From contig DJSA01000072.1 in assembly GCA_002438905.1 (NCBI GenBank), positions 43,917-53,335 of the forward strand: a stretch of DNA of 9,419 bases. The letters are read 5' to 3'. Of the stretch, positions 1 through 7,440 are shown piece by piece. Under the pieces are notes generated by a model, which was not told the DNA's origin, made no database searches, and saw only the letters and a list, made by a program, of their open reading frames with translations. This stretch comes from Bacteroidales bacterium UBA6346. Lineage in GTDB: Bacteria; Bacteroidota; Bacteroidia; Bacteroidales; UBA932. Positions within the stretch are counted from its first letter, which is position 1, and every line of letters begins with the position of its first letter. Position numbers and translations under genes: made by a program.

Positions 1-123
1 CACGGACGGGGTGTCCGGATTGCCGGAGTTTCCATTGCCTGCCGATGGATTGTCTGTCTTGCCGCAAGACGCAAACGCGAAGAGAAGGGACGCCGCCACT
101 ATAGTGATGTTATATGCTTTCAT
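1..123 (-). CDS. Predicted lipoprotein, N-terminus only (partial)
   Basis: Only the first 41 codons are in the window and the frame is still open at base 1. The visible protein starts with a basic and hydrophobic signal segment (residues 2-18, including ITIVAASLLFAFA) that ends in a cysteine at residue 20 (context FASCGK), which fits a signal peptidase II lipobox. After the cysteine comes a low-complexity linker rich in Asn, Gly, Ser and Pro (about residues 24-40), typical of the tether between a Bacteroidota lipoprotein anchor and its folded domain. The ATG at 123-121 is preceded by an A/T-rich stretch with no Shine-Dalgarno motif, which is normal in this phylum. The gene lies 133 bp downstream of the glycoside hydrolase gene and may share its transcript. 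The folded domain is outside the window, so no function can be given. Confidence 0.75.
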   Translation of the reverse strand, partial: MKAYNITIVAASLLFAFASCGKTDNPSAGNGNSGNPDTPSV

Positions 124-154
124 TGCCCAATTTCAATTTTAATAATATTGGCTT

Positions 155-170
155 CCGGTAAGTAAACCGG
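155..170. repeat. Short perfect inverted repeat in the intergenic leader
   Basis: CCGGT at 155-159 and ACCGG at 166-170 form a 5-bp GC-rich stem with a 6-nt loop. It lies 32 nt upstream of the lipoprotein start at 123. No T tract follows on the minus strand, so it does not look like an intrinsic terminator; it would sit in the 5' leader if transcription starts upstream. At 184-193 the minus strand reads TATGGTTTTG, one base longer than the Bacteroidota -7 consensus TAnnTTTG, so a weak promoter just upstream of the stem-loop is possible but unproven. The rest of 124-256 shows no gene. Confidence 0.35.
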
Positions 171-256
171 CAAGTCAATAATTCAAAACCATATGGATAA
201 AATCCCCAACGACATACCAGAAGAGGCGATGCCGCCGGGGAAATGATTTGACTTAT

Positions 257-1369
257 TTATTTCTTCTTAGTCATCGATTTGATGAACTCGACCTCGGCGG
301 CGTTGTACGGTGTCCCGTCGGGGTAGAGGATGTCGTGGAACCAGAGTGCAGGCTCCTCGGTGAACGGAATCTTGTTGCCGTCCGCATCGGCCTTGTTCCA
401 CTCGTAGTGGCACTGCATCGCGCCCTTGACGAGTCCGAAATCATAGGCCGCCACCTTTTCCTTTTTAAGAACAGGAAGCACTGTCTCGAAAGTGCTGCCG
501 AACGGACGGGCAAGGTACTCGGTGCAGAAAATCGGCCGGTTGAAAGTCTTCATAAGGTCTATGAAGCGCTGCATCTCGTCAGCCGGCTGGTAGCAGTGGA
601 TGCTCAGCACGTCGCAGTTCTCGCAGAGGTAGGTCACCGTCGGGAACCGTGTGGTGAGGTTGCCGCTGCCGCTGAGGGGACGGGTATAAATCGGAGCCGT
701 GAGAGGCTGGGACGGGTCGATTTCGCGGGCCCACTCAAAGACCTTCTTGAGCAGAGGGTAGGTGTGACAGGCAGGGACGTTCTCAGGCTCATTGTAGAGA
801 CACCACGCGATGATGCGGCTGTCGTCCTTGAAATGGCGGAGCACATCCTGCTCATATTCCTTCACCCATCCCCACTGCGATGGGTCGTTGACTGTTTCGA
901 TGCCGGGGGTCTGCGCCCAGATGCTGTTGTGGATGCCGGGAATCGGGGCTATGTTCTCGTCAACGCTGCGGTCGCGGGAACCTCCGTTGGTGAAGAGGGT
1001 CACGAGGCTGCTGATGCCGTGGCTGTCGGCGATTTTCAGAAATTCCTCGATGTTGGCAAAGAAGGCGTCACGGTCGGCGCTCCAGACCTTGTCGTGGAGG
1101 AATATACGGACGCTGTTGAACCCGAGTTCCTCTGCCCAGCCGAGTTCCTTGTCGATTTCGGCAGGGTTCCATGTGGACGGCTGCCACATCTGAATCTGGT
1201 TGCCGGCATAGGCAGGGACATAGTCGCAGCCCACCGGCCAGTCACGCTCGGCGTACCAGGCGTTGGCCTTTTCCTCGGACCAGCGCCCCGCAACCGGTGT
1301 TTCACAGTTGCAGGCGGTGGCGAGGATCGCCGCGAGGGCGAGTATTGAAAGTATTTTTATTGTTTTCAT
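257..1369 (-). CDS. GH5-like (clan GH-A) glycoside hydrolase, predicted lipoprotein
   Basis: This 370-residue protein is a predicted secreted or outer-membrane glycan hydrolase of the (beta/alpha)8-barrel, retaining type. A basic start and hydrophobic segment (residues 2-19) lead to Cys20 (context LATAC), a likely lipidation site. The start of the barrel has the family-like segment WNPAEIDKELGWAEELGF (residues 67-84), followed by VRIFLHD (87-93). The acid/base signature NEP is at 193-195 (Glu194), SIHCY at 256-260 provides a barrel histidine, and CTEY at 282-285 supplies the likely nucleophile Glu284. Length and spacing suit a single catalytic domain without a binding module. Relatives are often labelled cellulase-family hydrolase or 1,4-beta-xylanase in Bacteroidales, but the substrate cannot be read from sequence. 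Cysteines are numerous for such a domain, including CENC at 249-252. The gene follows the DUF5107-TPR gene after a 144-bp gap filled largely by a palindrome, so it may be transcribed separately. No Shine-Dalgarno motif precedes the ATG. Confidence 0.85.
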   Translation of the reverse strand: MKTIKILSILALAAILATACNCETPVAGRWSEEKANAWYAERDWPVGCDYVPAYAGNQIQMWQPSTWNPAEIDKELGWAEELGFNSVRIFLHDKVWSADRDAFFANIEEFLKIADSHGISSLVTLFTNGGSRDRSVDENIAPIPGIHNSIWAQTPGIETVNDPSQWGWVKEYEQDVLRHFKDDSRIIAWCLYNEPENVPACHTYPLLKKVFEWAREIDPSQPLTAPIYTRPLSGSGNLTTRFPTVTYLCENCDVLSIHCYQPADEMQRFIDLMKTFNRPIFCTEYLARPFGSTFETVLPVLKKEKVAAYDFGLVKGAMQCHYEWNKADADGNKIPFTEEPALWFHDILYPDGTPYNAAEVEFIKSMTKKK

Positions 1370-1411
1370 TCTTTAAGATTTTCTGTCTAAAATCACTTGT
1401 ATATGAGGTCG

Positions 1412-1518
1412 AATAAAAAAGATGGAGTGCAAGGCTTACGAAATCTTTTAACCGGAGCAACCTTGACGGTTGTGAGGATTAAAAGGTTGAGCGTAACGCA
1501 GCAATCCGCTTTTTTATT
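1412..1518. repeat. 107-bp imperfect palindrome, likely bidirectional terminator or dispersed repeat
   Basis: The segment is symmetric about base 1465. The outer arms AATAAAAAAG (1412-1421) and CTTTTTTATT (1509-1518) are perfect complements. Moving inward, GGAGTGC (1424-1430) pairs with GCAATCC (1501-1507) with one mismatch, TTACG (1436-1440) with CGTAA (1492-1496), CTTTTAA (1445-1451) with TTAAAAG (1479-1485), and CAACC (1458-1462) with GGTTG (1468-1472) around the loop TTGAC. Read in either direction it gives an A tract, a long interrupted stem and a T tract, so it can act as an intrinsic terminator both ways. Its right end contains the stop codon of the DUF5107-TPR gene (1514-1516). The modular symmetry also resembles a REP-like or miniature inverted-repeat element. 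No second copy is in this window, so the dispersed-repeat reading is inference. Confidence 0.7.
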
Positions 1519-4500
1519 TGGCCGAAAGTTCGTGTGCATAGAGATGGTCCGGCTTCAGTTCCAGAACTTTTTTGAAGAGTTTGTCAGCCTGCTTCCTGTG
1601 GCCGAGGCCCAGCTCGCCCAGAGCCTGAGTGAAGTAGGCCGCAGAGTTCTTCGACTCAGTCGTGCTCGCCGTCGTGCCCTCCGCACCGTAGAAGCTCCTG
1701 TACTCCGTCACAACCGCAGCCTTGCCGTCCGCAACCATCTGACTGAACAGAGCCTTCGCCTCGGCCTTCCTGCCCAGTTTCTGAAGCGCAAGGCCAGTCC
1801 AGTAGCGGAAGTCCTTGCTGCCCTTGAGCTTGAAGTCCTGGTCGGCCGCCAGGGTGTAGTACTTCGTGGCATTGTCAGTGTCGCCCAGGCTCTCGTACGC
1901 AACGCCCAGCTCGTAGTTTATCTGCGCATCGTGAGTGGCACGCTCGTCAACAAGGAATACCTGATGGTTCTCTGGGTAGGTGAACGCCTTCTCGTAGAGC
2001 GCTATCGCCCCCTTCGCGTCACCCTTTTCGAGTTTTGCCTTGCCCGCGAGAACGCACGCGTCCACGAAGTTGTCATGGAAGTTCGCCACGCCCTCACGCG
2101 TCGGGAAGTAGCAGCTGTCTAGAAGGTCAAGCACACGGTCGTAGTCGCCGCACCACGTCCCGAGAACAACCTCCTGGCTCAGAGGGTAGTAGCGCTTCTC
2201 GCAGGTCGCATGGTGGCTCTTGAGGAGCTCGTACCGCTCCGGAACCGGCGTGCGGTTCGCCTCCATCGCCTGGTCGCACTCCTCAAGATAGAGCGCGGCG
2301 TTCGGGTTGATTTCTATAGCCTTTTTGTAGCAGCGCACGCTCTCCGCGTAGTCCCTAGTGTGCAGCCAGTTCGCCCACCCGAGGTTCCTCCACGCGAGGT
2401 CGTCGTTCGGGTTCATCTCCACGCACTGCTTCCATTCCTTGATGGCGTTGTCCGGCTGGATGTTGTAGAGCAGGTTGCCGAGGTAGTAGTACGGGCGCTC
2501 GGAATCCGGGCAGGCGGCCTTCGCCTTGGCGAGGACGTCGATGGTCTCCAGGCGGAACGGGTTGCAGTAGCCCACCGGCATTTCAAGCGCCTCCCTGTAG
2601 AGGCTGTCCTCGCCCGTGAGGTACGCAATGTACATCTTCACGGTCGGCCACGCGACGCGGCTGTCGATGTCCTTCAGAAGTTCCACCGCCGTGTCCCTGA
2701 ACCCATCGTGCCAGTAGAGGATGGCGAGTTCGAGGTAGGACTCCGGCTGCTCGCGCATGAAGAAACGGAAGTCCTCCTTGTTCATGGTTTCATGAAGGGC
2801 CATGGCGTTCATCGGGTCCTCGGCAAGGACGTCGTTGAAGCACTCCGTGGCCTCGTCGGCCCTGCCGAGCTGCCTGAGGACGAGTCCCTTGAAGACTTTT
2901 GCCGAGAAGTTGCGGCCGTTGTATGCCGTAGCCTCGTTCAGGCGGTCGAGGGCCATCGCCCAGTCGCCCTGCTGGGCGTACATCTGCGCGAGCTGCGTGT
3001 TCGCCCCCGAGTTGTAGGTGTAGTTCCATGTGGCCCTGTAGAGCGTGTCCATGGCGGCCGCGGTCTTCCCCTGTGCCTTGAGGACGAGGCCGAGGTTGTA
3101 CATCGCCTCCGCGTCCTTCGGACGGGTGTAGTCGTGGGTCTGGCGCCTTATCGCCGCGCGGAGGTACCGCGCCGCCCTATCGTACTCTCCCCTCTTCCTG
3201 TACCACACGCCCATCTGGGTGTTCGCCCGCGTGTCGCCAGGGTCGCGCCTGAGCACCTCCTTGAAGTAGGCTGTAGGGTCGATGAACGGGTTGTGGAATT
3301 GGAGGTTTCTAAGACCCACCAGGTAGCACTCCTCCGTGTTCTCTATGTCCTCCGGCTTCCTCGGACGCTCCACTATCTCCGGGAGAGGGGCGTTCGGGTC
3401 ATGTTTCACCGGGGTGAAGTGCAGGATTTCCCTGCCGTCCGCGTCGGTGAGGACTATGGCGAGGTCCTGCTCGGTGTATTTCTTGTCTATGCCGACGGTC
3501 GTCTTGAAAGGCTTGTCCGGGGCTATGTCGAGGATGTTCTCGGTGGCGAGGGTCTTACCGCCGCCGAGGAGCGTGAGTTTGAGGTCATGCCTCGGCTCGG
3601 TGGTGTTCACCGCGAGGAACGCCTTTCCCGGTTCCTTGAGCGCAACGTTGGCCGCCGCGAGGCGGTTGCCCGCCTTCACGCCCTCCATGTCGCGGATGCC
3701 GTACCAGTACTGGCTGAACTCCTTGGTCTCGTACGGCGCGCTCCAGTTGTAGTCCGGCTGGTTGTCCGAGTACGCGCCGGACATCAGCTCGATGTAGTGG
3801 CCGGAGTCGTCCGTGAGGATGCGCGTGTCCCACTCGCTGTTCGGACCCCACAGCCAGAACTTGCCGCCCTTGCTGATGTTGTGGTTCGCGTGCAGCATCG
3901 TCCCGGCGTTGCGCCCGTGGTCATAGCCCGCGATGAAGTCGTCCTTGAGGTCGTGCGCGAACATGGAGTTGCTCATGTAGTGGTTCTTCCACCAACTCGC
4001 GTCGATGCCGTCACGGTAGAAGTCCATGTCGTTGAACGTCTCGTGCGTGATCGGCCAGTGCGCGAACCAGTTCTTGCAGTGGAAGGTCACGAACTCCGTG
4101 CTCTGAGGGAAACATATCTGATAGTTCTCATCCACATGGGTGCTGACGTTCGACCAGTAGAGCATGGAGTTGTCGTCGGCGGTCGAGTTCATCAGGCGGC
4201 CGCTGATCTCCATGTAGCTCTTTCCCGGGCGCAGGGTCACGCCTATCGCCCACTGCATCCTGTGCCTGTACTCCGTCTCCCCAACCCACACGGTCTTCGA
4301 GCCATCGGCGTTGTCGACTATCCTCCAGTCGCACGGCACGTGGCTCGTCTGGCGGTGGTGGTGGAAGACGTTCCACTCGACGCCGCCGCTTATCCACGCG
4401 CCCGTCATCCCGACGTTCGCCGGCTTCACCACATGGTTGTGGTAGAAGATGTCGTACCCGTTCGTCTTGTCGACGGCATACAGCAGACGCCCGCCGAACT

Positions 4501-4867
4501 CCGGCACTATGCACAGCTCCACGTACTCGTTCTCCATGTAGAGGCAGTCGTAGGTCACGTCAGCCTTGCGCCGCGTCATGTTGTCGTTCAGCGGGTACGG
4601 ATAGACGCTCCGCTTCGCCCTCTGGTACGACCAGTCCCGCTCGAAGATCGGCGACTGCTCCGCTGGGTCCAGAAGGTAGGTCGGCATCGTTATCTTGCCC
4701 TCCCAAGCCTTGACTGTGGAGGGGGCTTCATTGACCGCCGATGCCGCAGCGTCCGCTGTCTGAGCCGCCGGGCTGCCAGTCTGGTTCTGACCGTCTGTAG
4801 GGCTTTGGGCACTCACGACCGTTGCTGCAAGCAGTCCCAGAGCTGAAAGTGTGATGAATTTCTTCAT
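1514..4867 (-). CDS. DUF5107 and tetratricopeptide-repeat exported protein
   Basis: The 1117-residue product starts with a type I signal peptide (residues 1-20, cleavage likely after VVSA) and a low-complexity Ala/Ser/Thr/Gln linker (about 21-53). Residues about 55-480 match the DUF5107 type, a beta-sandwich related to galactose mutarotase-like sugar-binding folds. Landmarks are VPEFGGRLLY (121-130), the family-like GGVEWNVFHHH (161-171), WSNVSTHVDENYQ (238-250) and FWLWGPNSEWDT (337-348). From about 525 to the C-terminus the protein is alpha-helical with many TPR units, for example near 545-575, 586-612, 620-647, 792-820, 823-855, 944-962, 983-1008 and 1077-1108, including consensus-like A..YN.G...... 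and A...Y..A. No lipobox is present, so the protein is probably periplasmic. The TPR array suggests protein binding or scaffolding; the N-terminal half suggests binding or modifying a carbohydrate, but no enzymatic activity can be claimed. The gene starts 34 bp after the fimbrillin-like gene and probably shares its transcript. Its stop codon sits inside the 107-bp palindrome. The gene is markedly GC-rich. Confidence 0.88.
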   Translation of the reverse strand: MKKFITLSALGLLAATVVSAQSPTDGQNQTGSPAAQTADAAASAVNEAPSTVKAWEGKITMPTYLLDPAEQSPIFERDWSYQRAKRSVYPYPLNDNMTRRKADVTYDCLYMENEYVELCIVPEFGGRLLYAVDKTNGYDIFYHNHVVKPANVGMTGAWISGGVEWNVFHHHRQTSHVPCDWRIVDNADGSKTVWVGETEYRHRMQWAIGVTLRPGKSYMEISGRLMNSTADDNSMLYWSNVSTHVDENYQICFPQSTEFVTFHCKNWFAHWPITHETFNDMDFYRDGIDASWWKNHYMSNSMFAHDLKDDFIAGYDHGRNAGTMLHANHNISKGGKFWLWGPNSEWDTRILTDDSGHYIELMSGAYSDNQPDYNWSAPYETKEFSQYWYGIRDMEGVKAGNRLAAANVALKEPGKAFLAVNTTEPRHDLKLTLLGGGKTLATENILDIAPDKPFKTTVGIDKKYTEQDLAIVLTDADGREILHFTPVKHDPNAPLPEIVERPRKPEDIENTEECYLVGLRNLQFHNPFIDPTAYFKEVLRRDPGDTRANTQMGVWYRKRGEYDRAARYLRAAIRRQTHDYTRPKDAEAMYNLGLVLKAQGKTAAAMDTLYRATWNYTYNSGANTQLAQMYAQQGDWAMALDRLNEATAYNGRNFSAKVFKGLVLRQLGRADEATECFNDVLAEDPMNAMALHETMNKEDFRFFMREQPESYLELAILYWHDGFRDTAVELLKDIDSRVAWPTVKMYIAYLTGEDSLYREALEMPVGYCNPFRLETIDVLAKAKAACPDSERPYYYLGNLLYNIQPDNAIKEWKQCVEMNPNDDLAWRNLGWANWLHTRDYAESVRCYKKAIEINPNAALYLEECDQAMEANRTPVPERYELLKSHHATCEKRYYPLSQEVVLGTWCGDYDRVLDLLDSCYFPTREGVANFHDNFVDACVLAGKAKLEKGDAKGAIALYEKAFTYPENHQVFLVDERATHDAQINYELGVAYESLGDTDNATKYYTLAADQDFKLKGSKDFRYWTGLALQKLGRKAEAKALFSQMVADGKAAVVTEYRSFYGAEGTTASTTESKNSAAYFTQALGELGLGHRKQADKLFKKVLELKPDHLYAHELSAK

Positions 4868-4901
4868 AAAATCTTTTGTCGTGTGTTTATTTTAGTTGTT
4901 A

Positions 4902-7382
4902 TTATTTGATTGTCTTTGTTCCACCGCCGTAAACGTCAGCATCAGTAACTGCTTTACCTTGATATTGGCAACCGGTTACATTCAGTGTTGCTTTTGAAAC
5001 AACTCCTGCAAATCCTTCCGCCAATGGTGTCACTGTACCCGTATCAAACGTAGCCACCGCTGTCGCTCCGTTAATCGCAACATTGTCTTTGGATCCAGCC
5101 CAACCAAGAGCAGCGCCAAGATATCCCATTGGCTTTCCCTTATAGGATTTGAATACAGTAGTAGCCGATGGCTTCGTGTCGATGCTGAGCATTGCACCGC
5201 CGCCAACAAGACCGCCGACCATTTCACCTCCTTGAGCCGAGCCTGTGGTTATCGTACAGTTACTTGTTCCTCTAACAATCGCTTTGTCAGAGGCGGAAAC
5301 GCCACAAACATATCCTGCAAGTCCACCAACATAAGTCTGACGTGCCCCTGAGTTCCCTACGGCGGCCTTCTGCCCATTCGCCGAATACACGGTTATGTCG
5401 CCAGTATTTTTCGCACCACGCAAAATCGCATAATAGCCAGAGTTGAGATAGTGAACATCTTTCACATCAACACAACGTCCTAATACACCGCCAATAGCAT
5501 ATCCATAATGTGTTGTTCCAGTCTCTTCTTCGACAAATGAAAGTGAGCCCTCATTGGAGCAATTTGTCATTCCTGTGAATGTGCTTCCTTCAGTGCCTTT
5601 CACCCCGGCATTTATCGCGGCGACGACACCACCGATTGCTCCGCCTTTCATTACAGACTCTCCTGTCTTATGAATTGACAGAGAACCTGTGTTCTTGCAA
5701 TCAGACAGTTTCACACATTTGCCGTTATATTCGGCATTTGCTATGACACCGCCAAGATAAATTGTCTGTGCAGCAGAGAGACTTGCATCGATAGAAACAT
5801 TGCCATGATTCTCAAGAGCAGAACTTGTTCCACTTATGGCATAAGCTACACCTCCTACAACACACCCCACATTTACTCCCGTGACGCTGATTGAACCCTC
5901 ATTGTAGCAACGTGCAAAGTTTCCACCGTCATTATAGAGCAGCACGCCACCAATTCTGACAGGTTTGTCCGGATTTGAAATGTTAATTGCACCATAGTTA
6001 TAGCAATCCATAACATATCCCGTACTATTATTTGTACGGCATATACCTGAAGCCAAAATAATAGTTTGAGTATTAGCCGGCTTATCAAGGTTAAAATTGA
6101 CCCTACTATTGCATTTTCTTATCTGTCCGGAATTATTGGTCGCAAAGACACCTGCCCAACCGGTATTATCCCAAGTGTCAGTATCACCGGCAATCGTAAG
6201 ATTGAAGATGCCCCCATTCTCTCCGATATTTGTAAACATCGGACGTACAGGATGATGAGTGATTGTATGATCATGCCCATATACAATATTTTCCAGTTTT
6301 TCTGTAGTATTCGAAGCCTCCAGATTATACTGATAATCAATGTCTGCCATCAGATGAACACCCTTGGCTGTACCAATAGTAGTCACCCATTTTGAATAAT
6401 CACCGGCATTCAAGTCAAGAATGAAGTTATTCCAATCCTCTGCCGTATATATTCCGCCGTCGACATAAGTCCCGTATGCCACAAATTCTGTCTCAGTAGG
6501 ATAGACCTTGCCGGCGTTTGCAGTGAAAGCAGATGTCTTCTTCACCTGATAGTGATTTTCTGAATCAACAATCGTGAAAGTCAGACCTTTCTGATAGTCA
6601 GCAGCCGGAATTGCTATGAACATCGGGGTGTTTGCCGCGATGGCAGCATCCCCATTGGAATATGTCACGGATGTATTGCCCTTAGTCTTTCCTTTCTCGT
6701 CCTTTCTCGGTGCGAAAGAATTTCCGGTTTCAGAGAATTTTACAGTAAATACGCCGCTGATTGCCTCATTGTTGTTCCCGTTGATGCGGACACTCTTTAT
6801 GGCTGCATTGGTGACCGTCAGCTTGATATAGGCCATCGTGTGCTTAAAAACCAACACGGCGGAAGCAGATTTTGAATATGCAGACATGATTGCCGAAGCC
6901 TGGTCAAAATCATTTTCTCTGTATGCCTGCGTCTGAGGGACAGTGACATTCAGCGTATCCGATTCCGCTGAAAATGAATCCGCCACAATCGCTCCGGCAG
7001 GATAAACCGCGCAGTACGGAGCATCTACGACATCGAGCGTGAATGTCGCGTTCTTGGGGTTGGCCTTGTCTATGTTGATGTCCTTGCTGATCTTACCGTT
7101 CACGGAAATGGCATCGCCCTCTGCCCAAAACACGGAGTAAGTTTTGTCGCCGTTGTCGGAAATCGTTGTTTTGGTGCCTACGGACTGAGGCGCAGCGGCA
7201 TCAGCAGAGTCTGATGAAACTGGGGAATCCGGCAGCACGGCACCGAGAACCATGGTTTCATCATCAGTCTGTGGGGCATCCGGCTTCTGAACGTCCTCTT
7301 CAAGTTCCTTGGCGCATCCGGCGAGGGCAAGCGCGGTCATAATTATTGTGGTTATAGTATATATCCGTTTCATTTTCTTCAT
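4902..7382 (-). CDS. Fimbrillin-like lipoprotein with GLUG-type beta-helix repeats
   Basis: I place the start at the ATG at 7382-7380 (MKKMKR); a second ATG at 7373 is equally possible. The frame stays open upstream to 7472, but that would put 30 residues ahead of the signal peptide and overlap the small ORF. The 826-residue product has a signal segment ending in the lipobox LAGC (Cys23), followed by AKELEED, an acidic stretch like the Bacteroidota lipoprotein export signal for surface display. Residues about 65-300 resemble the fimbrillin/Mfa-like fold: TKTTIS, VFWAEGDAISVNG (84-96), CAVYPAG (124-130) and a closing GKVYPTETEF (291-300). Residues about 305-826 form repeats of about 25-45 residues built on GGV or GGL turns (478, 510, 544, 584, 631, 686, 723) plus NEGSLS/NTGSLS-type strands, as in GLUG-like beta-helix adhesins. 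This suggests a surface adhesin or matrix protein rather than a polymerising fimbrial subunit. The gene, mainly its repeat half, is more AT-rich than its neighbours. Confidence 0.82.
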   Translation of the reverse strand: MKKMKRIYTITTIIMTALALAGCAKELEEDVQKPDAPQTDDETMVLGAVLPDSPVSSDSADAAAPQSVGTKTTISDNGDKTYSVFWAEGDAISVNGKISKDINIDKANPKNATFTLDVVDAPYCAVYPAGAIVADSFSAESDTLNVTVPQTQAYRENDFDQASAIMSAYSKSASAVLVFKHTMAYIKLTVTNAAIKSVRINGNNNEAISGVFTVKFSETGNSFAPRKDEKGKTKGNTSVTYSNGDAAIAANTPMFIAIPAADYQKGLTFTIVDSENHYQVKKTSAFTANAGKVYPTETEFVAYGTYVDGGIYTAEDWNNFILDLNAGDYSKWVTTIGTAKGVHLMADIDYQYNLEASNTTEKLENIVYGHDHTITHHPVRPMFTNIGENGGIFNLTIAGDTDTWDNTGWAGVFATNNSGQIRKCNSRVNFNLDKPANTQTIILASGICRTNNSTGYVMDCYNYGAINISNPDKPVRIGGVLLYNDGGNFARCYNEGSISVTGVNVGCVVGGVAYAISGTSSALENHGNVSIDASLSAAQTIYLGGVIANAEYNGKCVKLSDCKNTGSLSIHKTGESVMKGGAIGGVVAAINAGVKGTEGSTFTGMTNCSNEGSLSFVEEETGTTHYGYAIGGVLGRCVDVKDVHYLNSGYYAILRGAKNTGDITVYSANGQKAAVGNSGARQTYVGGLAGYVCGVSASDKAIVRGTSNCTITTGSAQGGEMVGGLVGGGAMLSIDTKPSATTVFKSYKGKPMGYLGAALGWAGSKDNVAINGATAVATFDTGTVTPLAEGFAGVVSKATLNVTGCQYQGKAVTDADVYGGGTKTIK

Positions 7383-7425
7383 ATAAGAGTTAAAAGTTTG
7401 ACATTGCACCCATTGAATCGTCTTC

Positions 7426-7440
7426 AAAAAAGGGGGGGGG
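7426..7440. repeat. Homopolymer double tract, nine C then six T on the coding strand
   Basis: The plus strand reads A6 (7426-7431) then G9 (7432-7440), so the minus-strand transcript carries C9 followed by U6. The tract begins immediately after the TAG of the small ORF and lies 44-58 nt upstream of the lipoprotein ATG. Tracts of eight or more identical G or C are prone to slipped-strand length change, so a phase-variable or spacing-sensitive leader is possible. It is equally a place where sequencing can miscount. Because the small ORF stops before the tract, a length change would not alter that peptide. Confidence 0.8.

Noticed and set aside
248..1348. A 366-codon open frame on the plus strand opposite the glycoside hydrolase gene
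   Set aside because: The minus-strand frame has a signal peptide and the GH catalytic motifs; the plus-strand product has no recognisable feature.
1397..2122. A 241-codon plus-strand frame across the palindrome and the end of the DUF5107-TPR gene
   Set aside because: It reads through the 107-bp palindrome and then antisense to a convincing TPR region; no protein features.
2210..4846. An 878-codon open frame on the plus strand opposite the DUF5107-TPR gene
   Set aside because: It is an antisense shadow caused by GC-rich codon use in the true gene. The predicted protein is a low-complexity mix of Val, Arg, His, Leu and Glu with no domain, signal or start context.
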